Shown: positions 6,107 to 12,339 of the stretch, piece after piece
Layout: every line of letters starts with the position of its first letter
Position numbering within the stretch: position 1 is the stretch's first letter
Assembly: GCA_002440805.1 (NCBI GenBank)
Contig: DJVD01000303.1
Span: 1,509-14,570, forward strand
Reading direction: 5' to 3'
Source of the DNA: Chloroflexi bacterium UBA6265
GTDB taxonomy: Bacteria > Chloroflexota > Chloroflexia > Thermomicrobiales > UBA6265
DNA length: 13,062 nucleotides
Notes under the pieces: generated by a model
What the model was told of the DNA's origin: nothing
Database searches by the model: none
Seen by the model: only the letters and a program-made list of their open reading frames with translations
Translations under genes and position numbers: made by a program

Positions 6107-7363
6107 ATGACCGATAGCGCCAATCCTCCTATTCCCGCCAATGTCGAATCCAAACCGGGCGCATTCGAAGCTCTGAACAACACCTTCTTCGCCAAATACG
6201 TCGGCTCTGTCTCGTTCTCACTCATCGGTATGTGGGTGCGCATCACGGCGATGGGCTACCTGGTGTACGACCTCACCGACGATCCCTTCAAGCTGGGCCT
6301 GATCGGGGTGGTGCAAGGCGCGCCCCAGCTGGTGTTTGGTCCATTGGCGGGGGCGTATCTTGATCGGCTCAATCGCCGCAAGGTGCTGATGGGCGTGCAG
6401 TTGGTGCTGTTGCTGAACATGTTGCTGCTGAGCTGGCTGGTGTACAGCGAGACCGTCACCTTCGCCTGGCTGGTGGTGATCTCGGTGATCGTGGGTGCCA
6501 CCGCATCATTCGATTGGCCGGCACGCCTGAGTATTTTGCCGATGCTGGTAAGCCGGCGTGAACTGCCCAGCGCGATTGCCGTGCATGCCGCCGCCTTCAA
6601 TGGTGCCCGCGTCGTCGGGCCGGCACTCGCCGGATGGATGATTGCACTTGTCGGCATGGCGGCCAGCTTTGGCCTTTCCGGTATCGCCACAGTGCCGTTC
6701 CTGATCATGCTGTTCAGCATGGCCGCGATGGTACCCGCTGCGCCTGCCAGGGGCGTCATTACCGAGCGGCCATTCCAGACACTGGTGGAAGGCTATCGTT
6801 ACATCTGGAATACGGTTGAGATTCGCACCATGATCGGCATCGATCTCTTCCCGATCATCATCGGCATGAGCTACCTCACCATGACGCCGGCCATCGCCCG
6901 CGATGTGCTTCATCTCGGTCCGGAAGGGCTGGGCTGGCTGATGACCGCCGCCGGTGTGGGTTCGCTGACCGGCACATTGATCGTGACCCGCCTCAACAGC
7001 TGGCCCAATCGGGGCCGTATCGTGCTCATCGGGGTATCGTTCCTCGCCTTCATGATCATGGTCTATGGCCTCAGTTCGGCCTTCTGGCTCAGCCTGGTGA
7101 CGATTGCCCTGGTGGGGTTCGGTTATGGCACCGCCGCCACCCTGAACGACACGCTGATCCAGATGAAAGTGGATGAGAAATTCCGCGGGCGGGTGATGGC
7201 GGCTTACTCCACGATCTGGGGCCTTAGTCCAGCTGGCGGCATGTTGGCCGGGGCGATGGCAAACGTCGTCGGCCTGCAACTGGCTGTTGCCATGAATGGC
7301 CTGATCGTGCTGCTGTACGCGGTGTACCTGTGGTTTGGGACACCAATGCGCACCATCGACTAA
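6107..7363 (+). CDS. MFS transporter, probable exporter of the DHA3/EntS-like type
   Basis: Integral membrane protein of 418 residues with about 12 hydrophobic segments, a normal size for the major facilitator family. After a polar N-terminus of about 24 residues, the first segment begins at FFAKYVGSVSFSLIGMWV. The loop 2-3 signature GPLAGAYLDRLNRRKV is at about residues 78-93 and a second half-loop, DEKFRGRVMAAYSTIWG, lies near 360. These features fit the drug/siderophore exporter branch rather than sugar importers. The ATG at 6107 lacks a good ribosome binding site, but family similarity begins soon after it and upstream in-frame codons are no better. A palindrome and -10-like box lie upstream. 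The flavoprotein pair follows by about 100 bp; co-transcription is possible. Substrate unknown. Confidence 0.88.
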   Translation: MTDSANPPIPANVESKPGAFEALNNTFFAKYVGSVSFSLIGMWVRITAMGYLVYDLTDDPFKLGLIGVVQGAPQLVFGPLAGAYLDRLNRRKVLMGVQLVLLLNMLLLSWLVYSETVTFAWLVVISVIVGATASFDWPARLSILPMLVSRRELPSAIAVHAAAFNGARVVGPALAGWMIALVGMAASFGLSGIATVPFLIMLFSMAAMVPAAPARGVITERPFQTLVEGYRYIWNTVEIRTMIGIDLFPIIIGMSYLTMTPAIARDVLHLGPEGLGWLMTAAGVGSLTGTLIVTRLNSWPNRGRIVLIGVSFLAFMIMVYGLSSAFWLSLVTIALVGFGYGTAATLNDTLIQMKVDEKFRGRVMAAYSTIWGLSPAGGMLAGAMANVVGLQLAVAMNGLIVLLYAVYLWFGTPMRTID

Positions 7364-7373
7364 AATCACTCCA

Positions 7374-7402
7374 GCCCTCGGGGGTATGATGACCTCCAGG
7401 GC
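7374..7402 (+). promoter_or_regulatory. GGGGTATGAT element inside an imperfect inverted repeat
   Basis: GCCCT (7374-7378) can pair with AGGGC (7398-7402), and the enclosed bases contain GGGGTATGAT (7381-7390), identical to ten bases at 5133-5142. TATGAT at 7385-7390 may be a -10 box for the flavoprotein pair, with no visible -35; alternatively the structure is a weak hairpin after the MFS gene. Confidence 0.3.
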
Positions 7403-7460
7403 CCCGTGATGTGTTGGCATGCGCGTTCACACCATCGCCAACGCGCCGAACGAGAACCGA

Positions 7461-8222
7461 ATGAGCAACCCTGCCAAACGACAGCCGAATACCACCGAAG
7501 CCCAACCGGCAAACGCCTCCGCGCTGGATGTGATGAACCGCGCGCCCGATCCGGCGTGGTACATGCAGGAAATGGGCATCGAAGGCCCCACCATTTACCA
7601 GGACGATGCTCCGCCGCCGGTGAAGATCCTCGCCATTGGCGGCACCACCAGCGAGAAAAGCTGGAGCCTGGTGCCCATGGATATCGCGCTGGAGAAGGCG
7701 CATGCCGCCGGAGCCGACGTGGTGCGGGCCACCATCTACGACCTGGACCTGCCCATGTTCCGCACCGACTGGAAGCTGGAGCAATATCCGCCCACGCTGC
7801 CGTGGCTGCTTGACCAAATTCGCCAGGCCGATGGCCTCATCATCTGCTCACCCACCTATCACGGCACCATGAGCGGCGCGATCAAGAACCTGCTGGATAT
7901 GCTGATTTTCCTTGGTTGGGATAAACCACCTTACCTCGGCGGCAAGCCGGTGGCGCTCATGGCCTATGGCGGCATGACCAGCATGGGCGTGCTCAGCGGC
8001 CTCACCCAGGTGGTGCGCGGCCTCAAGGGCATCACCGTTCCGACCCATATCGCCGTCCCGGAGCGGGCAGTCAACCGCGAGACGGTGAGCATTGATGACG
8101 AACGCGTGCTGAACAGGATGGACGAAATGGTGGCCGAACTGATGCGGTTCGCCGCTCAGTTGCGACAACCCCATTTGGCCCCGCATATCCCACCTCGTCC
8201 ACCCGTGGGAGCGAGCCGATGA
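7461..8222 (+). CDS. NADPH-dependent FMN reductase-family flavoprotein, with N-terminal extension
   Basis: Flavodoxin-like FMN reductase, 253 residues from this start. The core begins at VKILAIGGT (about residue 54); the phosphate-binding loop GGTTSEKSWS (60-69) takes the place of the usual GSxRxxSxN. The SPTYHGTMSGAIKNLLD motif (130-146) is canonical and lies over the flavin. The first 50 residues are polar and alanine/proline-rich, which the partner protein lacks, and the C-terminus is proline-rich. The start is uncertain: ATG at 7461 has only a weak GAG upstream, and 7419 is possible. The stop codon overlaps the next gene's start by ATGA, so the two are probably translated together. Such enzymes reduce flavins, quinones or azo/nitro compounds; the actual substrate cannot be told. 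Confidence 0.85.
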   Translation: MSNPAKRQPNTTEAQPANASALDVMNRAPDPAWYMQEMGIEGPTIYQDDAPPPVKILAIGGTTSEKSWSLVPMDIALEKAHAAGADVVRATIYDLDLPMFRTDWKLEQYPPTLPWLLDQIRQADGLIICSPTYHGTMSGAIKNLLDMLIFLGWDKPPYLGGKPVALMAYGGMTSMGVLSGLTQVVRGLKGITVPTHIAVPERAVNRETVSIDDERVLNRMDEMVAELMRFAAQLRQPHLAPHIPPRPPVGASR

Positions 8223-8797
8223 GTGCACCGGTACGAATCCTGGGGATGGGCGGCTCGGTACGAGCCGGATCGATCAACAAACGTGTGCTGGAGATGATGC
8301 TGGCCATGGCCGGCGATCTCGGCGCCGAAACCCGCATGGCCGATGTGCACTCAATGAACCTGCCTATCTTCAACCAGGACATCCCGATTGCGGAGCAACC
8401 GGAGAAACTCCTCTGGCTGATCGAGCAAATGAAATGGGCCGACGGCTTCATCATCTGCTCGCCCACCTATCTCGGCAGCCTCAGCGGTGCCCTGAAGAAT
8501 ATGCTGGACTCCCTGCATCTCGCCCATGGCGAACCGGGGGTGTACTTCGATGGTCGCCCCGTGGCGCTGGCCAGCTTTGGCTACTATGGCCAGATGAACA
8601 CGATTAACTCGCTGGTTTTCGTCACCCGGGTGATGGGCGCAACCATCATACCCCACGGGCTTACGATTACCGCAGACGAAGGTGGCGACAATTTGGCGGC
8701 GATCTCCACCGACACCGTGCTATCGCAAATGCGCCACACGGTGTACCAGTTGGTGCAAGCCACCGAACGCCTGCGAGATCAATCCCGGGAGAATTAG
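8219..8797 (+). CDS. NADPH-dependent FMN reductase-family flavoprotein
   Basis: Second flavodoxin-like reductase of the pair, 192 residues, the normal length for the family. The phosphate loop GGSVRAGSIN (11-20) is canonical, and SPTYLGSLSGALKNMLD (81-97) closely matches the same motif in the preceding gene, so the two are paralogues. The ATG at 8219 overlaps the previous stop (ATGA), with GGGAG 8-12 nt upstream. The stop codon interlocks with that of the minus-strand AraC-type gene (4-bp overlap, 8794-8797). Together with the first gene it may form a heterodimer, since this fold normally works as a dimer with the flavin at the interface; this is inference. Confidence 0.9.
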   Translation: MSAPVRILGMGGSVRAGSINKRVLEMMLAMAGDLGAETRMADVHSMNLPIFNQDIPIAEQPEKLLWLIEQMKWADGFIICSPTYLGSLSGALKNMLDSLHLAHGEPGVYFDGRPVALASFGYYGQMNTINSLVFVTRVMGATIIPHGLTITADEGGDNLAAISTDTVLSQMRHTVYQLVQATERLRDQSREN

Positions 8798-9579
8798 GCC
8801 AACAGCAACGTGGGCAAGGCGGTAACCACCGGTGGCTCCAGCGGATGTGGCTCGCGGAACTCGAGATGCAGCGCCACGGTTTCCTCACCTGGTTGCAGCC
8901 GGAATAGTGGTGAGGCAGCCACCAGCAACTGGTTTGCCGGAAGCAGATGCTCCAGCGGATCGGTCACTTGCGGCAGGGCAGCGGCCAGCAATACCCAGTT
9001 CCCATAGGGCACATAGGGCAACTCGAACGGGCCCACTTCGGTGAGCATCCGCCCGACGATGGGGCTGGAAACGGCAAGGGCGGAGGGGAACACGCCAACG
9101 AAAATGCTGGCACGGCGCTCGTCGGGGAACGTCATCGTGCCCTCGATCTTGCCGCGAATATGCAACTTCCGCGGGTCTACCCTGAAAATCGACTGGCTGA
9201 AATCCATTTCGGCCACGGCATCGGGCAGGTTGCGAAAGGCAGCAGGGGTCACACCCACCAGGTTCTTGAACCGGGTGCTGAACGTGCCCAGGCTTTCGTA
9301 CCCCACCTCGAAACAGATCTCGGTGACGCTGGCCGACGTGGTGAGCAGCAACTGCTTGGCACGCTCGAACCGCAGGCTGGTGGCAAATTCGCCGGGCGGG
9401 ATGCCGATGATCTGGCGGAAGATCCGATTGAAGTAAAACGGACTCAAACCTGCGATTTCGGCGTAATCGGTCAGCGCCAGCGGTTCGGTTTCAGCACGCA
9501 TGGCCATTACCACACGTTCGACCATGCGGGTGTGATCGATGAGGATATCGTCGGATGCGGGAGCAAGCTGTAGTTCCAT
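8794..9579 (-). CDS. AraC-family regulator with N-terminal HTH and C-terminal sensor-like domain
   Basis: Transcriptional regulator of 261 residues. The two-helix-turn-helix AraC domain is at the N-terminus: HTH 1 near residues 35-56 (LTDYAEIAGLSPFYFNRIFR) and HTH 2 near 84-116 (SVTEICFEVGYESLGTFSTR followed by FKNLVGVTPAAFR). This order, as in Rob, is less common than the AraC arrangement. A C-terminal domain of about 130 residues has the pattern IFVGVFPS, PYVPYGNWVLLAAALP, HLLPANQLLV and PPVVTALPTLLL, which I recall as a recurring but uncharacterised partner of this HTH type. The ATG at 9579 has a weak ribosome site; the HTH fixes the frame. It converges on the flavoprotein pair with overlapping stops. 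Ligand and targets unknown. Confidence 0.88.
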   Translation of the reverse strand: MELQLAPASDDILIDHTRMVERVVMAMRAETEPLALTDYAEIAGLSPFYFNRIFRQIIGIPPGEFATSLRFERAKQLLLTTSASVTEICFEVGYESLGTFSTRFKNLVGVTPAAFRNLPDAVAEMDFSQSIFRVDPRKLHIRGKIEGTMTFPDERRASIFVGVFPSALAVSSPIVGRMLTEVGPFELPYVPYGNWVLLAAALPQVTDPLEHLLPANQLLVAASPLFRLQPGEETVALHLEFREPHPLEPPVVTALPTLLLA

Positions 9580-9619
9580 AGAGCTATCCGTATCACTGAT
9601 CGAATGTTGTCGTCGCGCC

Positions 9620-9648
9620 ACTGTAGCACAATCCGATCGAAAATGGAA
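9620..9648 (-). promoter_or_regulatory. Promoter of the AraC-type gene
   Basis: On the minus strand TTCCAT (9648-9643) and TACAGT (9625-9620) are 17 bp apart, a weak -35 and a fair -10. The bases GATCGAA occur at 9635-9641 in the spacer and again at 9598-9604 just after the expected start, 37 bp apart, and could be direct-repeat sites for autoregulation. Confidence 0.4.
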
Positions 9649-9714
9649 CACCCGTTCTATACGTACAGTGTTAAGGGATTGTCAAGGGCACCGTTCTGCC
9701 TCGATGGCGCACGC

Positions 9715-9752
9715 AAAACGACCGCCCACGCTGGATAACGTGGGCGGTCGTT
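9715..9752 (-). terminator. Rho-independent terminator of the DUF899 gene
   Basis: A perfect 14-bp stem is formed by 9717-9730 and 9739-9752 around an 8-nt loop. On the minus strand the stem runs into TTTT (9718-9715). It begins about 19 bp after the DUF899 stop and separates that gene from the AraC-type gene. Its outer bases AACGACC...GGTCGTT match those of the terminator at 3384-3424. Confidence 0.8.
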
Positions 9753-9770
9753 GGGGGTTGGGGTCCGGGG

Positions 9771-10487
9771 CTAGTGATGGCTGGTGGTGGTGGCCGGTTC
9801 CGCCTCATAGCGGTCGTGCAGGTTCCACCAGTTGTACATCTCGGTTTGCGGCCAGCCAGCAGGTGCGTCCTCAAACCGCTCCTGTCGCCCGAACACGGTG
9901 TGATCGAGCAAGACGAAGGTACTGATGGCATCCTCCACCCCGCGACCGGTGGTGAAGTGCGTGCGGAACACCCGATCGCCATCGCGAACGAGGAAGCTCA
10001 TGCCCTGATCCTCGTTGTCATCCACGGTGACACCGAAATCCTCATTGAAGCTGGTGCCATGTGATGAGTAAAACGGGAATTCCCAGCCCATACGCTGGCG
10101 GAAGCCGGCGAGTTTGGCGAATGGGGCCCGCGCCACCGCCACATACGTGGTGTCACGCGCCTGCATGTGGGCGAGCGGGCCGATGTGATCGGCCATCATG
10201 CTGCACCCCGTGCAGCCCTCATCCCAATCGGGGTGGAACATGAAGTGCTGCAGGATCAGTTGGCGATGCCCATTGAACAGGTCGAGCAGTGTGGCCGATC
10301 CCTCCTCACCCGCGAAGACGTAGGGTGTGGTGATTTCCACCATTGGCAGGCGCTTGCGGCTGGCGGAAACGGCATCGCGCATGCGCGTGAGGGCCTTCTC
10401 CAGCTTGAGATGGCGGGCCTGCACCCGATTCCATTCCTCCTGGGATACGACTTCTGGCCAACTGGTAGGCGCCGGAATAGTGCTCAT
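9771..10487 (-). CDS. DUF899 family thioredoxin-like protein
   Basis: Cytoplasmic protein of 238 residues in the DUF899 family, which has a thioredoxin-like fold. Family features are LPMVEITTPYVF (48-58), HFMFHPDWDEGCTGCSMMAD (81-100) with a CxxC pair at Cys92/Cys95, YVAVARAPFAKL (115-126), GWEFPFYSSHGTSFNEDFGV (134-153) and the C-terminal EMYNWWNLHDRY (216-227). The CxxC pair suggests a redox role, but the biochemical function is not established. AGGAGG is 5 nt before the ATG at 10487. It has its own promoter and terminator, so it is probably a single-gene unit. The family call is secure, the role is not. Confidence 0.9.
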   Translation of the reverse strand: MSTIPAPTSWPEVVSQEEWNRVQARHLKLEKALTRMRDAVSASRKRLPMVEITTPYVFAGEEGSATLLDLFNGHRQLILQHFMFHPDWDEGCTGCSMMADHIGPLAHMQARDTTYVAVARAPFAKLAGFRQRMGWEFPFYSSHGTSFNEDFGVTVDDNEDQGMSFLVRDGDRVFRTHFTTGRGVEDAISTFVLLDHTVFGRQERFEDAPAGWPQTEMYNWWNLHDRYEAEPATTTSHH

Positions 10488-10512
10488 GGAAACCTCCTGA
10501 GAAAATGAAAAT

Positions 10513-10533
10513 ATGGACGTCCATCGCACTATA
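10513..10533 (-). promoter_or_regulatory. -10 box and 12-bp palindrome before the DUF899 gene
   Basis: On the minus strand TATAGT (10533-10528) is a good -10 box, without a clear -35. Four bases downstream is ATGGACGTCCAT (10513-10524), a perfect palindrome that would cover the transcription start and so could be a repressor operator. The leader to the ATG would be about 35 nt. Confidence 0.45.
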
Positions 10534-10676
10534 GGTTGGTAACCAGGCTGATGCTTCTCCGATATTGCAGTCGGCGCGATGCCTGTGCCGGCGCAAGGTT
10601 CGCATCCCGCGCTCGTGGAGTAATTCGCTTCCTGCAAAACGTGGAACAGTCATGCCGAACCTGGCCCTATTGTGTA

Positions 10677-10705
10677 TTGCATTCAGATACGCGCTGAGGA
10701 ATAAT
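10677..10705 (+). promoter_or_regulatory. Sigma-70-type promoter of the DUF2892 gene
   Basis: TTGCAT (10677-10682) and AATAAT (10700-10705) are separated by exactly 17 bp, matching the consensus at 4 and 5 of 6 positions. The start point would be near 10712, about 38 nt before the ATG. The remainder of the gap 10534-10676 holds nothing I can name. Confidence 0.6.
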
Positions 10706-10749
10706 CGAGGAAGTCATGGGTTATGTCGATAATTTGGAGGAGAGAACAG

Positions 10750-10962
10750 ATGGACATCGCGCGCTTTATGGCCACCCCTGCGGGACGAGGTATCCGCATC
10801 GCCCTCGGCCTTATCCTGATTTGGATCGGCGTTGTCATGGATAAGCCGGCCGGCTACGTGCTGGAAGTGATTGGCCTGGTGCCGATTGCTGCCGGGGCGC
10901 TGAACTTCTGCCTGCTGGCACCACTCCTCAAGGCCCCATTCTGGGCGAAAGACCTGAAATAG
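10750..10962 (+). CDS. DUF2892 / YgaP-like small inner-membrane protein
   Basis: Membrane protein of 70 residues matching the transmembrane domain found alone or fused to rhodanese in YgaP. Two hydrophobic segments, at about 22-39 and 45-67, are joined by DKPAGY; the GLILIWIGVVM and VIGLVPIAAGALNFCLLAPLL stretches match the family pattern, including the conserved cysteine near the end. GGAGGAG at 10736-10742 precedes the ATG by about 8 nt. It stands alone here without a rhodanese domain, behind its own promoter, and converges on the MidA-type gene. No defined function for the stand-alone form. Confidence 0.85.
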   Translation: MDIARFMATPAGRGIRIALGLILIWIGVVMDKPAGYVLEVIGLVPIAAGALNFCLLAPLLKAPFWAKDLK

Positions 10963-11006
10963 CGGCAGCAGGCGCGGCTTGATGCCTCGGCCCTGTCATC
11001 ACGACG

Positions 11007-11028
11007 ATCCCGCCCGCAAGGGCGGGAT
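11007..11028. other. Hairpin between convergent genes, touching the MidA stop codon
   Basis: ATCCCGCCC (11007-11015), the loop GCAA and GGGCGGGAT (11020-11028) form a perfect 9-bp stem with a GNRA-type loop. Neither strand has a U-run after it. It may act as a two-way 3'-end structure for the DUF2892 and MidA genes; its last base is part of the MidA stop codon. Confidence 0.45.
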
Positions 11029-12206
11029 TACAAGGCTGCCAATTCCTCTTCGATCGTCCGAGGCGAGAACCCCAGGGCGCGAAAATCGGCCGGCAGTCCC
11101 TTCGCCAGGCCAAGCACGCCGAACCGCCCGAGGCCCGTGGGATCGATCAATCGCATGGTGGCGCGCTGGGCCAGGGCGTATTCCTCGTAAACCACATCCG
11201 GTTGCTGCTGCAATTCCATCAGCCATTCGCCGAGTCCCAGCCGGGTAAGGTATTCGCCCTGGGTTGTGATGCCCAGCACCGTCATGCCCGATTCGACTGC
11301 CGTATTTGCCAGCAGGCTGAAATCGACGTGTGCGGTCAGGTCCTGCTCGCCAACGCGAATGTAGGGATCATCCGTGGCCGAGTGCTGCCAGTAGCCACGT
11401 ACGGTGCCCTGCAATCGATGATCGCGGTAGAGCGTGGGAGCATCGTAGCCATAGTCGATCACGATCGCGATGCCGGCGGTGAGGTTTGCGGCTACCGAAT
11501 CCATCCACCGAGCCGCAGCGGGTGAGAACTCGAAACGGGCGCCATCGGGCAGCGTCACATGGTGGCGGGAGAAATGGGCCTGGATTGCGGCCAGTATGGC
11601 CGGATCGGGATCGGCTTCCACATCGAAAAACCCATTGGCATCATCGAGTCCCACTCGCACCTCGCGAATGGCATCATCTCGCACCAGGTACCGGTGCACT
11701 GGCAGGGCATCGGCCACCTCGTTGGCGATCACCATCCCCGATTCGGGCCCCAGCGCATCCGGATGCTCGGCGCGAACCCGGTCACCAAAACCGACCTCGA
11801 CCATTGCGGCGATCGCCTCTTCCAACCGATGCGTGTTCACATCGATGAGGCGATAGTCGACCGCTGCCAGCACGTCGGGCGCCTTCTCATGCAGCGCCAC
11901 CAGGATGTCGTAGGCCAGGCCACCGCTGGAGGCGCCATGCTCGCGCACCACGAGGTGGTGCGGCTGGCCAAGGGCATCCCACGTTTCCGCTACCTGCCGG
12001 GCAAGGGTGTTGCCGAAAAAGGGATGCAACTCTGGGGAGGTAATAAAATCGCCACCTCGACCGGGTTTGCGTTGCGGCTGGCGATAGTAGCCGTGCTCGG
12101 GATGATAGAGCGCAAGGTCCATAAAACGCGCAAATGGCATCGGGCCGTGCTGGCGAATGGCCTCGGCAATGATGTCGTGAACAGGGGAATTGGGACGCGA
12201 TGTCAC
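11028..12206 (-). CDS. SAM-dependent methyltransferase, MidA/NDUFAF7 family
   Basis: Protein of 392 residues with the fold and signatures of the MidA family, whose eukaryotic member NDUFAF7 methylates an arginine of respiratory complex I; bacterial targets are not settled. Signatures in order are FMDLALYHPEHGYY (28-41), GDFITSPELHPFFGNTLARQ (52-71), VVREHGASSGGLAYDIL (86-102, the SAM-binding loop), IANEVADALPVHRY (160-173) and IVIDYGYD. The SAM loop reads EHGASSGG where many members have ELGPGRGT, a noticeable difference. The start is GTG at 12206, with GGAGAG 7 nt upstream. It is divergent from the YtxH-like gene. Family call is strong; substrate unknown. Confidence 0.9.
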   Translation of the reverse strand: MTSRPNSPVHDIIAEAIRQHGPMPFARFMDLALYHPEHGYYRQPQRKPGRGGDFITSPELHPFFGNTLARQVAETWDALGQPHHLVVREHGASSGGLAYDILVALHEKAPDVLAAVDYRLIDVNTHRLEEAIAAMVEVGFGDRVRAEHPDALGPESGMVIANEVADALPVHRYLVRDDAIREVRVGLDDANGFFDVEADPDPAILAAIQAHFSRHHVTLPDGARFEFSPAAARWMDSVAANLTAGIAIVIDYGYDAPTLYRDHRLQGTVRGYWQHSATDDPYIRVGEQDLTAHVDFSLLANTAVESGMTVLGITTQGEYLTRLGLGEWLMELQQQPDVVYEEYALAQRATMRLIDPTGLGRFGVLGLAKGLPADFRALGFSPRTIEEELAAL

Positions 12207-12245
12207 AAAAGGGCTCTCCGGCGGTACGGCGTGGCACGCAAATGG

Positions 12246-12266
12246 CGATAGACTGAGGGACTATCG
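12246..12266. promoter_or_regulatory. Inverted repeat in the divergent MidA / YtxH-like promoter region
   Basis: CGATAG (12246-12251) and CTATCG (12261-12266) form a 6-bp inverted repeat with a 9-bp gap in the 133-bp region between the two divergent genes. It could be an operator, but a repeat this short can arise by chance. I see no convincing -35/-10 pair for either gene here. Confidence 0.25.
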
Positions 12267-12339
12267 GATACTACGTGGATGGCAACCGGTACATTCGTAC
12301 GGCCTGCCATCACGATGATAGTACGAGGAAGGATTCGCA

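Noticed and set aside
6506..7420. 304-codon minus-strand frame opposite the MFS gene
   Set aside because: Histidine- and glycine-rich composition typical of a shadow frame; the plus-strand exporter is well supported.
11559..12251. 230-codon plus-strand frame opposite the MidA gene
   Set aside because: Antisense to a clear methyltransferase, without a ribosome site or recognisable motif.
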